From contig MU130378.1 in the NCBI GenBank assembly GCA_015039465.1, positions 2,298,570 to 2,362,569 on the forward strand: 64,000 bases of DNA, written 5' to 3'. The position numbers and the translations under genes are program-made. Within the stretch, counting starts at the first letter, position 1, and each line of letters opens with the position of its first letter. This DNA is from Phlegmacium glaucopus. Lineage: Eukaryota; Basidiomycota; Agaricomycetes; Agaricales; Cortinariaceae. A model generated the notes under the pieces. It searched no databases and had not been told where the DNA came from. It worked only from the letters and a program-made list of their open reading frames with translations. Shown piece after piece: positions 51,503-63,833 of the stretch.

Positions 51503-53447
51503 TTACTGTTGTCCAATCAACTCTCTACGCCGCGCAAGCGGTACATCATCTTCAGAGGTGCTTTCCTCACTGTCTGGTTGAGGAATATAACGAAGGTATC
51601 GGCCTGGTTCCTCACCCAACTCTGTCAAATATTGCCTTAGCATTTCTTCCCTTCCTTCCGGACGAATTTCATATCCTTCAGAACCTCTGCGAACATGTAA
51701 CTTCCCTCTTGGCATCGATTCTTGCTCATCCAAGCCCTCACTACCGCCCTCGTCGTCACTGTAATGGTCCAGATTGTAGACGCCTTGGTCCCCCTCTCTG
51801 TAATCCGGATGATAAGGAGGCAGCGATGAAGCGCTCGGGATGCGATTTTGGGATGCGCCTCGTCTCCTTGATTGAGAATTTGACGGGTGGAGATTAGGGT
51901 TCAAGGAATCATTCTTATATGTCCATGGCGACGACTTATCGGTGATATTACTATTGTGCATAGAAGACCCATTGGTATCCGATTCCTGTGGGGGCCATTG
52001 TTCACCTGATTCAAGCAGTGGAGAGCATGTTAGAATGGTATTTCCAAAAGAAAAGAAAAAGAGAGAGCAAAAATACTGAGTGATGAACGTTTATGGTTCT
52101 CCAGGGTGGAATTCTCAACTCTCACCAGAGCCTCATGCAAGATGCCACATGTCCTCTTGAGACCTGCCTCTGGCCTGGGAAGCAGACAAGTCGTTCCACT
52201 CACCGTCCTTGTTGGAAAGCTCGTATTTCAAGCCAGAACCTGGTGTACGACTGGGAAAGCACCATAGCAAAGGGTTCGATCCAAGACTAGCCTCAATGTT
52301 ACGTCTCATCCCAATGTCCTGACATGACTAGTCAGATCAAAGACGATACTGTTTCCGAGGGTACTTACATATGGAAATTTAACCTAATGCAAGACGTAAG
52401 CTAATGTCAGGCAGAGCAAAGGCGCGACATACCTCGCGAGTTTCTCCTCTCCGGACCATCACGGCCATTTTGTCTTTTTCCCAACTTTCAATCGTAGTTG
52501 CATTGTAAATCAGGCCGTAGAAATGATACAAGCTGGAATCAACATTGAAACGGATGATTACAAGTCAGAAGGGTTGGATTCGTACCTAAAACCTCCAACA
52601 GCAAGCAGGACTGGTATACAAGTAACATAGTTAAGAATTATCATGATGAGCTCCAAGGTCGAAGGTTCATCCTGCATTTAATTAACTTTGCATTCGACAT
52701 TAGAAGAAGGTTTCAACGAACCCAATATCCACCTTGGTTCGCATACATAACCCTCTTGGTAACCATTGTAATGTGATATGAACAAGCAACATCCACATAG
52801 AACAAAAAACGAATAAAATGGCCATGATTGAAATGCCCCACGCAGTTATTGATCCATGGACAGTGGTGGTCTATCAAAAAACGTTAGTCTCCGAATTATA
52901 TGCATAATCGTCATTTTCCAACATACCCATCCTTAGTACACATCTATGTAACACACATTAGCTCATACCACGGCCATGTACTAAATGAAGGGACAGACCT
53001 ATTACACTGTCTGCAGTGATGGGCCCTTGGGGGCTTGTAGTTCTTACACATTCGACAATAACGTGGTGCTCCCGTGAGTTTCTTAACCTCATAACCATCT
53101 GCATGTGTGTCTGGTTTCTACCGGAGAATTATTTAATTTGGGTTTACGCTGCTTGCATCGAGGTAACAAACCCATGCAACTGGAACACGTCCGGGATCTG
53201 CGAAGACGCAAAGCGAGTAATTCCAAAATAAAATTCCAACAAAAATGCTTGAAGAAAGAAGGTCAGGCATGTTGAAGGCGTTAGATGGGTAAGCGACATA
53301 CTTGAAAGGAATGAGGAGAGCAAGAAGCTCAACAGACACCTCACGTCCATACCATGGCCAAATGATGAATATCTGGGACGAATATGCAATGAAAGAGATA
53401 AGACAAAGAACGAAACCGACGATAAGACGTCCAAAGAAAGGATGCAT
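51503..53447 (-). CDS. PFA4: DHHC palmitoyltransferase (Pfa4-like)
   Basis: Transfers palmitate to cysteines of membrane-bound substrates; Pfa4 acts in the ER. The start [20 protein letters not shown] opens TM1, followed by [16 protein letters not shown]2, and [17 protein letters not shown]. The Cys-rich domain ([20 protein letters not shown]) continues over introns into [18 protein letters not shown] with the catalytic DHHC, then [15 protein letters not shown] (TM3) and a fourth TM. The tail is hydrophilic ([15 protein letters not shown]) and ends in a disordered acidic region ([27 protein letters not shown]). I chose the ATG at 53447 because it gives the usual short luminal start; a longer ORF begins at 53600. 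Divergent from the next gene by 113 bp. Confidence 0.88.
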
Positions 53448-53560
53448 TGCATATGCTCTGAGGTCAGCTACCGTGTCATTAGGAAACCCAACAGCCCCCG
53501 AAACGAATAAAGACAAATACAAGAAATTGAATTTTCCATCACAACTCAACAGTGGTAGCC

Positions 53561-54920
53561 ATGCATCGTTTGGGTCACCACAGAAAAGCTCTGATATCAT
53601 ATGGTACCAGATTTAATTCAACAGTAGCTGAGGCTACCGCTGCCACGTCCGAATCTACTTTACCGCGGAAAAAGAGGGATGGAATTACCTTACGCTGGGG
53701 AACAGTTGAAATCCGTCAGTCCAACCGTCTTCATTAGCAAATCGTACTCATATGTAAATATAGCAAGTCGAGAAGAGGTTCAAAACATGCCAAAGGCCAA
53801 GTTATATTCCCCAGATTTAAGATATTTGGAAAAGGCTCCCCGGGCCAGTCTAGCTGTCAGACTGGTCAAACCAATTTTCCAACCCAAAGACATAGCTTCC
53901 ATCACTGAAAAAAGGAAAGCAGAACGTTTGGCTAGAGAGGAAAAGATGGCCAAGTTATCTACTCCCGGATCCGCGAAGACACCCACACCCGAGATGGATA
54001 TCGCTGCTATCACTCAAAATAGGATGGAAAAGCGTCAGGCTAGAGAGGAAAAGATGGCCAAGTCATCTACTACTGTGTCCGCACCAGAGATAGATGTCGC
54101 CGCTATCACTCAGAGTAGGATGGAACAGCGTCAGGCTAGAGAAGCAAAAAAAGGTATTTTCGTCATTAACGAAAAGGATCAAGTCTGAAATTCTTTTAAA
54201 GCTCAAGAATTGAACGAGACGATCCGCACTGTCCAAGACAATGCAGATAGACTCCCTTCTCTGGACTCATTATTTGATTCCCCCGGACCTCTCCCGCTTG
54301 CACGATCCGCTCAGTATCCGTCTGCTAAACGCTCGGACCATGAACTCTCACCCTCGGCACTCAAAAGGAGAGAGGAACGTCGTCTCCGAGACAATAATCA
54401 AAGCCGAGTTCATCGTTCCTCAGTTAAGAGGAACAGGGAGAGCTCCGGTTCCACACAGTCTAACGACATGGAGTTTGGAACGGTTAACGCAGAAAGCTTT
54501 GATTCAGCCCACCCAGCAGCGCTTGAGGCCGCTTCCCCGACAGTTCATGCACCTGAATTCAACGGTCCCGAGTCAATCCCTGAAACAATCGATATCTTCA
54601 ACAATGTTATTTATCGAACTCATCCACCTACCGGGCACGGCCAACATTCGGTTAAGGTTTCGGAATTGCTTGACTATCGTCCCAATCCACATTCCATCGA
54701 TTCGTTCGTTAAAGGAGATTATTCTAAATATACTTCTCTATCCTCGGCGAGTAATTTGACCTCACCAAATGCATTGACTGCCGTGAAAACGGCTGAACTG
54801 GCCTTATCCTATCAACGAGATTACATCATTCCCCAACGAAAACATGCAATCGAGATTGTCAAGACGTTGGTCGGCGGGAATTTTGTTCAAGTTGCAAAGG
54901 AAAGGCAAGAGACAGCATAG
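53561..54920 (+). CDS. Hypothetical, probably mitochondrial, protein with internal tandem repeats
   Basis: The first exon [20 protein letters not shown] has the Arg/Ser-rich, acid-free look of a mitochondrial presequence. An intron follows near 53715-53765; its exact ends are unclear. The second exon includes [20 protein letters not shown] and about 2.5 copies of a ~34-residue charged repeat (DIA.IT..R...[10 protein letters not shown], 53890-54150). A 50-nt intron (donor GTATTT at about 54153) joins it to [20 protein letters not shown]. The C-terminal region ([43 protein letters not shown]) looks conserved. I do not recognise the family and claim only the presequence and repeats. Confidence 0.55.
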
Positions 54921-55069
54921 AGCATGCTTCTCTTTTCAGCTTTCAAGAACTGGCAGGATAAAACATACATATCTTTAACAGACGCGCCATAAATTACATA
55001 AAATAACGAAAATTAATCAGTCCTTGAGGTAAAGCAGAAGAAATGAACTACAAGCTAAAATCTCGTATG

Positions 55070-58000
55070 TTATGTATCTTCATCACCCAAAGACACTGTA
55101 TCTTCCTCGTCAGTCTCAGGTTCAGGAGGTGGTAGTGGTGGCGGTGGCATCTTGTTTTTTGGTCTTGTTATTTCGATGGATGCTGTATAATCTGCTGCCG
55201 CGGGCCCCTTCAAATCCATTTCAATAGCATCTGGGTTCATTTCCATGGACTCTTTGAGGTCTGCTTGAACAGGGGGTGTCACTTGTCGTTCCGACGATGA
55301 TGCCTTCGGGTCGAGCTCAAGATCTTCAATGGCGTCAAAGTCGCCCTGCGCATGCTCAGATTCTGCAGGACTTAAAGGCGGGAAAACCCATTCCGGAAGC
55401 TCGAAGGGCGGCCCCATTTGAATAATAGCATTTGGTACTGGTACCCCGAACGCGTTAAGATGTCGTGTCACGTCCCTTTGCGTCCTGTGCACGGCAGCTT
55501 TCATTATTGCACTAGCAGTTACTTCAATTTCACCAGAAGCTCCAATATATGTGACATGATTTTTGGGCACTCTTGGGACGCGGACAGGCGCAGATACGGT
55601 TTCGTTTGGTTGAATAGATGAATCAAGCCTTGCCCTTTTGCGTCCACGACCTCGAGGCGCAGATATGGACGAGATTGGCGTTGGAGATGGCATCTTCTCG
55701 ATGTCAACCGATTCAGTGCGTGGTCTTTGTTCTAGAGTGACTGGCTGATCAAGTTTTAAATCCACTTCAGATACTGGGACATCAGCCTGTTCAGTGACCG
55801 TCAGACCTGGATCAGCAGACTCCTGAGTAATAGGTACATCTGGAAGGACCGTTTGCTCAGGCAGCGTCGCATCTTGCATCGCACCTATTGTCGCATCCAC
55901 AATAGCAGCTTGCTCAGTTACCACCGTTGGTATGTGTCCGACGGTTCCGTCCTGCTCCACATCCATCTTATCAACTTCCGACTCAATGTCAATCTCCTCC
56001 TTTTCAGGTTCATTTTGTGGCGCTGAAACTCCAAATTCCACCCGTATCGACATTTCATCTTCCGTTTCAGTCCTTTCTGACTCTCCAACGTCTGCCATGT
56101 GGGGTTCTATGGACCTCGTGTTGGACGGCTCTTTCTCGGGCAAGCTGTCCTGCAGATCCAGATCTATCGCAACAACCAGCGGAGTGGTTGGTCTCTCTGG
56201 TGCTGGTGGGGTCGATAGCCTCGCTGGTTCAGGCGTGGTCTTCCTTTCTCGTTCAGGAGGGGTCGGCAACCGTTCAGGCGCGACTGACCTCTCTCGTTCT
56301 AAAGGAGGCGCCAACTTCTCTGCTTCTGGCGTAACCGATCTATCTCGCACTAAAGGCGTCAGCGACCTTCGGTGCCCGGGCGTAACTGATTTTCGTCCTA
56401 GAGGCGTCGGCAGCCTATCTGGCGCAGGCAGACTCGGCAACCTCTCCTGACCCCGGGTAATAAAGTTCTCTGGTTCAGGCGAAGCTGATCGTCTCTCCGA
56501 TTCCGGCGTCCTAAGTCTCTCCTGTTCTGGTGGTATAAGCAAGAGCTCTTGGTCATGTATAACCCTCTCTTGATTTCGTAAAATTTCTGGTTCGATAGTT
56601 GGCCGCTCTTGCTCTGACGGAGCAGGCGACCTTTCTTGCTCAGTGGGTGTTATTAGAATTTCTTGGTCAGGAGGCGTAGCTGGCATTTCTTGCTCAAGCG
56701 ACGCAAACGGCCTCTTTTGTTCGGGAAAGGTCTGCTGTCTCAACACAATGCCTGATGCTTTCACAGCATGATCATAAAGAGGTGCATCCGGGATAATTGG
56801 TTCCACCACGGGCGCTTGGTTAGATATAGGTGTCTGGGGTAGTACAGTAGCCACTGTAGGTCTGGGAGAGAGAGGTGGCGGCGTGGGTTCTGGTGATGAT
56901 ATGTCCATATCGATAGTAGGACTGGGAGACAAAGGGCTCGCCTCCGCACGAGGACTCGGAAGTGGAGAAGGAGTAGGCACGACCGTTCGAAGAATACGAA
57001 TACCAGAGGACTGTCTTGAAGAAGCGCTGGGTCTTGGTTTTCTAATCATTGGTTTGATGGCAGCGGGTGATGGTGCAGGGGTGGTGGAGGTGCTTGACCG
57101 CGCTGGAAGTCTTAACCTAAGTTTCTCCCCAATAATAGACACCTGGTCAGTCTCTGAATCGTCTTCATCTCGGCTTTGTACTTGACTCCTGGGGGCAGAT
57201 TCCGATAACGCTAGCTCTGGAGCTCTTCGGACTCGGTCAGGAGGGAGAAGAACTCGGTAACGTTCTTCGAGCATGGTAGCAACGTCTAGCATCTCTTTCC
57301 TCCGTCTCTCACCCTCTGTGTGCGGGAGGTAGCCATTCGGGTTTGTATATGGGCTCGATGCTGCAGCAACTTCTTCTGGGTCGGCAACTGCTTCCTTGGG
57401 CATGGGAGAGAAAGACGAAGCAGGGAGAGTCATGAAAGCAGCACTATCCATGGCACGGAGTTGGTCCAATCTTTCTTTCATTTTGTAATGCTCGTGCTTG
57501 AGTTTTTCCTTTTCCCTGAGGCGCTGGCGTTTTTCAAACGTCTCAAACTTTCTGTGACGTTTTTCATATGTAGTATCGGATGTTTCTGCGCCATCCTAGA
57601 TAACAATAGTGAGAAGAAATATTGTCAATTAAACGGGATATGAATGAACGGTTCTGAGGACCTACATCCTCAGCAGCTCTTGGCCTAAATCGACCTCCAA
57701 CATTGGAAGACTCCCCGATACTCGAGAATTCTGGCGTTTGAATGATGACCTGTTCCCTGAATGCTTTGACGACTTCTGGACGATCGAAATAGCGGTCGTT
57801 AGCCACCATATTGACAGAGATAGCGCCCCCTGGGTCATCGGCGGCATATTTTGAGTTGGTCGTGAGTATGAATGAGGTGTTCGCAGGAATTAATGGTTCA
57901 TTTTCCGCTGTAGGTGATATAAATGTGAGAGAGAAGACATGTTTTAAAGTATGTTTTCGGCACATACATCTACGTTTTAAAGTTTCCAAAATCAATATAT

Positions 58001-58121
58001 CAACTTCACAGGTTCCTACACCGGGGCCACCGCGTCGAGAACGCGAAGGAAGGACACGTTTCTGACGATTCTGGGCCCCAGAGGTTGAAGACGAGGCGCC
58101 GTCCATGCTTTGACTCGGCAA
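55070..58121 (-). CDS. Large disordered, probably nuclear, protein with degenerate Glu/Arg/Thr-Pro repeats
   Basis: Three exons. Exon 1 (58121 to about 57968) gives MPSQSMDGASSSTSGAQNRQ and CEVDILILETLK. Exon 2 includes LIPANTSFILTTNSKYAA, NDRYFDRPEVVKAFREQ and NVGGRFRPRAAED. Exon 3 starts ETSDTTYEKRHRKFETFEKRQ then RLREKEKLKHEHYKMKERL, a highly charged helix reminiscent of PEHE-type or chromatin-complex scaffolds. The following ~700 residues are Pro/Glu/Ser-rich. About 56180-56720 encodes a string of degenerate units built on ER..TPP.R, and the C-terminus is acidic. GRGRKRARLDS (near 55640) resembles a nuclear signal. I recall similar agaric proteins but no name, so the chromatin link is only a guess. 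Confidence 0.6.
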
Positions 58122-58330
58122 AGATAGTGAACTTGGACTCGAAAGATTTGGCTGTTGTTTTAATGTTTCAAGCCACTATATAACTGATATGTGGCGACGT
58201 GCTTCAGACAAATGTGCGATATAGCGACGGTGTGGCAAGATTATTTACATAAAGGGGCAGACAGAAAGGCGTCACATCCGTCATTCAAGCTTTCGAGTCT
58301 ACATAAAAGTTCTATGTACTCAATCCGAGC

Positions 58331-58861
58331 TTATATCTCACGACAGAATACCCAACCGTCTTCCTCAAGCACCCCCACTGCTTTCGACAGCATTTCTTTT
58401 GGAACCAACACATAATCGGTGTTCCTAACACGGATTTCAGACAAAGACCATCTTCATCAAAATAAACTAACCATGTAGAGAGCGCGAATACTGGAACCTT
58501 GGCTACCTTCAATGGAGCAGTCAGAGAAGCCATTATACCGGTTAAACCTGCATAATTAGTCTGGGTAAATTTTATTGAACATTTCTGCATTATTTAAATT
58601 ACTATGCTCCATAGGCCCTTTTATCTTGATACACATCCACGTCGACTGCTCCTCGTAACTTGATGGCATCCCCTCGTATGCCTCTCCAACGAGGGAAATC
58701 TCATCTCTTGTGCGTGTTACCGAGAAGAACCCGCCTTTTCCTTCCGTCAGATCTTTCAGCACACTGGGAGCAATTTCTTGCCCAGGTTGAAGCTGCACAA
58801 CAAAAAACGGCTCTGGGAGAACCTGTAGATGCAAAGCAGAGCTGTTTGACGGAGGAGGCAT
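58331..58861 (-). CDS. ACT-domain protein (CASTOR-like family)
   Basis: Two or three short exons encode about 140 residues. It starts MPPPSNSSALHLQVLPEPFF and contains the first ACT-like unit FFSVTRTRDEISLVGEAYEG, STWMCIKIKGPM, then after an intron LTGIMASLTAPLKVAKVPVF. The second junction splits Trp before NTDYVLVPKEMLSKAVGVLEE. The STWNTDYVLVP motif is diagnostic of the small fungal ACT family related to amino-acid-sensing CASTOR proteins; the ligand is unknown. The longer ORF to 58900 starts at a TTG, so I use the ATG at 58861. The protein ends GWVFCREI. It follows the large disordered gene on the same strand. Confidence 0.82.
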
Positions 58862-59905
58862 GGTCAACGTTCCAATCGATTTGGGCGGGCAGATATTCAA
58901 TGGGAACTACATATATTTATGTAATCTCCGTCCTTACGGATACACTTGAGTTTCTTGATTGCCGTGAACAACTAAAGTTAAAGCCGGCCAGGTCCCTAGA
59001 CTTTTTGGACACATGAGGCCAAAATCTGAGCGCCGAATTGACCATTGACCTTCAAATATGCGCGATAGATACAAGGTCATCCTCACGAATATAACTATTT
59101 GCCATATCTTTTATCAAGTTTTGACAAACAAAGAACCTCAAAAACTCCTAATTTAGATAGTGCGCCCATCAAGCAGTGGCGGACTACATCAACACCATTG
59201 ACACTTATGTAAAATTTTCGAGCAAATTGTGAATCATCTATCTCAAGTGCGGAGCATAACAAAGAAATTTTTGAGTGAAAAATGACAGGGATCCTGGCAG
59301 TGGTATAGCAGCTAGAATCTATTGAACCTTGACAAAGTGAGCAACTAGGTACTAGTTAATGAATGGATAAAACATAGCGAGATGAAAACATAGCGAGATG
59401 AAAACATTACCTCAGTGTCAGCACGAGAGTGAGTGAACAACTGGGGTATCAGAAAGTAAAGTAAGTCGTATACAAAGAAAAAGGGCATTGTAACAAGTGG
59501 ATTGATGAGGAAATGAATGGACTGATTGAATAAAGAAGGGAGGATCTACGACACTTGTGACGACGTTGCAAGGAATATAAGTGAAGAGGATCGAAGACTG
59601 ATGGTGAAGTCGATGATCATGCGAACGATCTGCAACAGAATCTATGCCTTTGGAGGGTAGTGGAGTCCCGTCGAAGGGCATTTACTGGATTCAGGAGCAG
59701 CTGAAAAGAAAAAATTCTTAAGGATGGGACTATCGAAGACAAAAATGATAACAGACTGATCGGGATGAAGTTTCCATCAATAACAGATCCCTGCAGATTG
59801 AAGTACCAAGAAATCGCATTAACTGTATGCCCAGAGCAGCTGAGCTTGGGCGAAAATCCCTAATTTTCAAATGAAATTAACAAATTGCAGGCAAATTAGA
59901 TCGAG
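58862..59905. other. Intergenic; left part of the RNase T2 tandem unit
   Basis: No gene. From about 59170 the sequence matches 62120-62581, which lies in the same position relative to the second RNase T2 gene. Matching strings include GGAGGGTAGTGGAGTCCCGT. So the tandem duplication extends at least 700 bp beyond the stop codon. Confidence 0.55.
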
Positions 59906-61144
59906 TTAAATTCTCACTCCTGAGCCAGTTTCCAAAGCTTTATTAAATTGGGCGAGCGTGTATGTCTTGGTTGAGGACGGAACGATTCCTGCGTTCGACA
60001 GGAAGGTGAACGTAGGTAGAGTCTGACAGAATTCGAACATTGGGTTAGGGAATCCGCTTCAGAGAAAAACAACCTCAATGCTGACCTTGAAAAGCTTGAC
60101 GACAGTCTGGAAAAATGCAACAGCCTTGTTCGAGGATTAGGCTCCTACAATTGCTACATGATCGCTTCTCGACATACCTCAGCTCCTCTAACGCTACCAC
60201 TTGGCAAGCAGCTGGGCACAAGGGTGCTTCATTACAAAGAATGGGTGAGCTGGCAATTCTTATATCTATAAGTCCGTCCTGTACCAACCTCATACACGTT
60301 CCATGGGTGGCCCATTCGTGCTAACGAACAGATCAATATCTCAACGACGTAGTAAAGGATCAACTAGACGAACCTCCCAGAATTGTTCATTCTTGCCATT
60401 GATGTCAACCCAGAACTGCCATCATTATAGGTGAGGTCCAACAAAATTAGGGCCATCAAATATCACCCACTTGATTCATAAAATCCAATGTGTCGCTTGC
60501 ACCATTGTTGGTCAACAACTGGAATAAAATTGGTATTTGATGAAGACAATTCATATGAAAGACGAACAGTGCTGATGCCAGTGTAATCGCGGGATGGATC
60601 ACAATTTTCACTGAAGGTTGTGTCGCAGCTATAGAACATCATCAAAGGATATGATATATACGGCCGCCATTAGAAACAGCCAAACCACATACCTGTCAGG
60701 CCAGAGACCTGTGAAGAAGGGCACCTTAGATATTAACTTCAGCGTTAATATTGATATTGATAGCTTACCGTGTATGGTCCAGCTATCAGTTGGCCCAGTA
60801 GATGGATTGGTATCCCAGAACTAGCGAAAAATCAGAACACGTCACAACATGCATGCAAAATAAACCTGCTTGTGTTTGCAGCAATAAACCCTGAAATGAC
60901 GCAAAGCCGTTAGTGACCTAGTCTGCATTGAAGGTATAGGGAAATAGCAACGCACTCCAGGAGATTCAAAGCAGCACAAGTTCGACACTACAGATGTATT
61001 CTGGCATGACACCGGCCCAGTCGTGGAGCATCCAGAATCAAGCGAGGAGGATCGCTTGAAAGGGTTTAAACTATCAGTCTGGCCCAGGAATGGTGTAGCC
61101 AAGGCCACGCCTATCAAGGTCGAGAAAAGCAGAGAGTTAAACAT
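59906..61144 (-). CDS. Secreted ribonuclease T2, tandem copy A
   Basis: Cleaves single-stranded RNA outside the cell or in vacuoles. Signal peptide MFNSLLFSTLIGVALA, then a Cys-rich start (GCSTTGPVSC, LCCFESPG) that continues over an intron into GLLLQTQ and FWDTNPSTGPTDSWTI. Catalytic segment I is WTIHGLWPD and segment II is FWEHEWATHGTC, with Thr where many T2 enzymes have Lys. Downstream: TLVPSCLPSGS, VAFFQTVVKLFKTLPTFTFL, then SSTKTYTLAQFNKALETGSGV and a stop at 59906. About ten short introns were inferred. The one after LLLQTQ (60821-60869) needs a GC donor. The open frame through all pieces suggests a working gene. Copy B lies 2.68 kb away. Confidence 0.85.
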
Positions 61145-62581
61145 GGGTACTTGGGACTAGAAAGAGCTGGCAATTGGCTGGCAATTAGGAGCTTAGCGCA
61201 AAAACGCCGTCATTTATACAAAATCAGAGGCTCCCTGATCCTCCCTGACCTAGTACAAACATGACAAGCTAACTATAAAAGATTGTTCTTCGGTCGCCGA
61301 GCTCCAAGATCGAGTAAATGTATGCCGATCACAGTAAATTTAGAAAGTGAGCTATGTACATAGCCTGAGACAGCAGTCGAGGAATGGAGGAAGGAGATGA
61401 GGTGATGAACAAGTTACGTATTGAATGATGCAACTTGGGTGTCGTCTACATGTGGTCAGAAAGAGCTGTACTGATGGAATCTTGCGGGATCTTATTGACT
61501 GCAATGACACGGAGCCCGGGCCCAACTGACGTCGGGATACCTGTAAAGTAGTTTGGATTATGCGAGCCTGCACATCGTGTGATTGAAGGCCGGCGGATCG
61601 CAACCTCAAAATCTGTAAGATAGACTCGAGACATAGAAATCTCCTTTGTACTATGTAGCTAGAGACTCTGCCACTGAACGAGGAAATTGTCGTGGAAACT
61701 TGAAAGTCCTCCTCATACAACCCTTCACGTGACCGTTCGTGACAACGCAATCAAAATTTAAACTTTACAGTGTTTCCCTAGATTATTAATTTGAATGATT
61801 CTCCAGAATCATATTTTCATAACCGATGTGTGAGGTGTTATCGTATTATCTTTCAAAACTTTGTTATCGCCAGTCACATCCCAAATGCAAAGGACTGTAA
61901 CTTTACTAAGACTCGTTTTGCTGTGCAATGCAGCGGCTCGCAACCCGAGTTCAATCAGAGTGCGATAGATATATATGTTAGCAGATATTTCATGGGAGAA
62001 CATAACTAATACTCCCAGACTCGGAGCTTCGGTCAATTTTTGTCAAAATAGCATCCAAAATTTGAGATACCATACAGCAGTGATCGCACGGCGCAGTAAT
62101 GCCCATCGAGCACTAACGGACTATAAATCTGACATCAACACCATTGAGATGACTTGTATTCCGAAAATTTCGAACAAAGTGCGAATCATGTATTCAAGTT
62201 GGTTTCAAGTGCATAGCGTAATCCGAGTCATCGATAACAAGAAAGAAAATTGTAGAGGAAATGAGAAGGCCTAGGGTCCTGACATAGTAGCTGCAACAGC
62301 GGCTGAAGCCTATGACTTTGGAGGGTAGTGGAGTCCCGTCGAAGGGCAATGACTGGATCCAGGAGCACCAGTGGCTGAAAAAATAAAATCTTAAGGATGG
62401 GAACATTGAAAGATGAAAATGATAACAGACTGATCGGGATGAACGTTCCATCAATAACAGATCCCCGCAGGTCGAAGAACCAGAAAATCCCACTGACTGT
62501 GCTCCCAGAGCATTGGAGCGCGGGCGTAGCTCCCTAGTTTTTTTAAAAATCAATGAAAAAGGTTGACAAATTTCAGGCAAG
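61145..62581. other. Spacer between the two RNase T2 genes
   Basis: The left part is the promoter of copy A. From about 62120 it is the duplicated 3' flank of copy B. A minus-strand piece near 61634 reads SRVYLTDFEVAIRRPS, faintly like a protein kinase DFG region, but it is short and I do not call a gene. Confidence 0.3.
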
Positions 62582-63833
62582 TTAAATTCTCACTCCTGAG
62601 CCAGCTTTCAAAGCTGCATTAAATGCGGAGAGCGTGTATGTCTTGGTTGAGGACGGAACGATTCCTGCGTTCGACAGGAAGGTGAACGTAGGTAGAGTCT
62701 GACAGATTTCAAATATTGGGTTAGGGAGTCCACCTCAGAGAAAAACAACCTAAATGTTGACCTTGAAAAGCTTGACGACAGTCTGGAAAAATGCAACAGC
62801 CTAGTTCGAGGATCAGGCTCCTACAACCGCTACATGATCGCTTTCCGACATACCTCAGCTCCCCTGACACTACCACTTGGCAAGCAGCTGGGCACAAGGG
62901 TGCTTCATTACAAAGAATTGGTGAGCTGGCAATTCTTATATCTATAAATATGTGCTGTACCGACCTCATACACGTTCCATGGGTGGCCCATTCGTGCTAA
63001 CGAACAGATCAATATCGCAACGACGTAGTAAAGGATCGGCTGGACGAACCTCCCAGAATTGTTCGTTGTTGCCATTGATGTCAACCCAGAACTACCATCA
63101 TTATGGGTGAGGTCCAACAAAATTAGGACCATCAAGAACTACTCACTTGATTCATGAAAGTCAACGTGTCGCTTGCACCATTGTTGGTCAACAACTGGAT
63201 TAAAATTTGGTAATTGATGAAGACAATTCATATGAAAGACGAACGGTGCCGATACCAGTGTAATCGCGGGATGAATCACAATTTTCACTGAAGCTTGTGT
63301 CGCAGCTGTAGTACAGAGTCATCAAAGGACACGATTATATACGACCGCCATTAGAAACCGTCAAATTACATACTGGTCAGGCCAGAGACCTGTGAAGAAT
63401 GGTATCTTACTGAGGTATTGACTTTCAGTGTTAACATCGATAGCATACCGTGTATGGTCCAGCTATTAACTGGCCCTGTAGATGGATTGGTGTCCCAGAA
63501 CTAGCGAGGGATCAGAACATGTCACAGCCTGAGCATGCGTGCAAAATAAACTTGCCTGTGTTTGCAACAATAAACCCTGAAATGAAGCCAAGTCGTTAGT
63601 GACTTAGTATGTATCCTTGAAGGTATAGGGAAATAGCGGCGCACTCCAGGAGATTCAAAGCAGCACAAGTTCGACACTCTAGTTGTATTGTGGCATGACA
63701 CTGGCCCGGTCGTGGAGCACCCAGAAGCGAGCGAAGAGGATCGCTTGAAGAGATTTAAACTATCAGTCTGGCCCAAGAATGGTGTAGCCAAGGCCACGCC
63801 TATCAAGGTCGAGAAAAGCAGGGAGTTAAACAT
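62582..63833 (-). CDS. Secreted ribonuclease T2, tandem copy B
   Basis: Same architecture as copy A: signal MFNSLLFSTLIGVALA, Cys-rich start with VSCHNTTRVSNLCCFESPG, catalytic segments with WTIHGLWP-type and HEWATHGTC sequence, and an end reading TLSAFNAALKAGSGVRI. Introns are in matching positions. The second intron (63501-63555) has the textbook GC donor CAG-GCAAGT, whereas copy A has CAA-GCAGGT at the same place. Both HEWATHGTC motifs carry Thr at the usual Lys position. Amino-acid differences (for example NLFKRSSSLAS against NPFKRSSSLDS) show some divergence since duplication. It appears intact. Confidence 0.82.

Larger units (their letters stand above)
59170..63833. repeat. Tandem duplication of an RNase T2 gene, period about 2.68 kb
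   Basis: Start codons are 2,689 bp apart and stop codons 2,676 bp apart. Exons, introns and at least several hundred bases of 3' flank are similar, so the unit was duplicated as DNA. The upstream flanks are only partly alike. Confidence 0.85.

Noticed and set aside
56034..56450. Long plus-strand ORFs opposite the disordered gene (55927-56450)
   Set aside because: Shadow frames of the repetitive Pro/Glu-rich coding sequence on the minus strand.
61446..61634. Protein kinase fragment (VYLTDFEVAI)
   Set aside because: Only one short motif-like string, with no flanking kinase subdomains.
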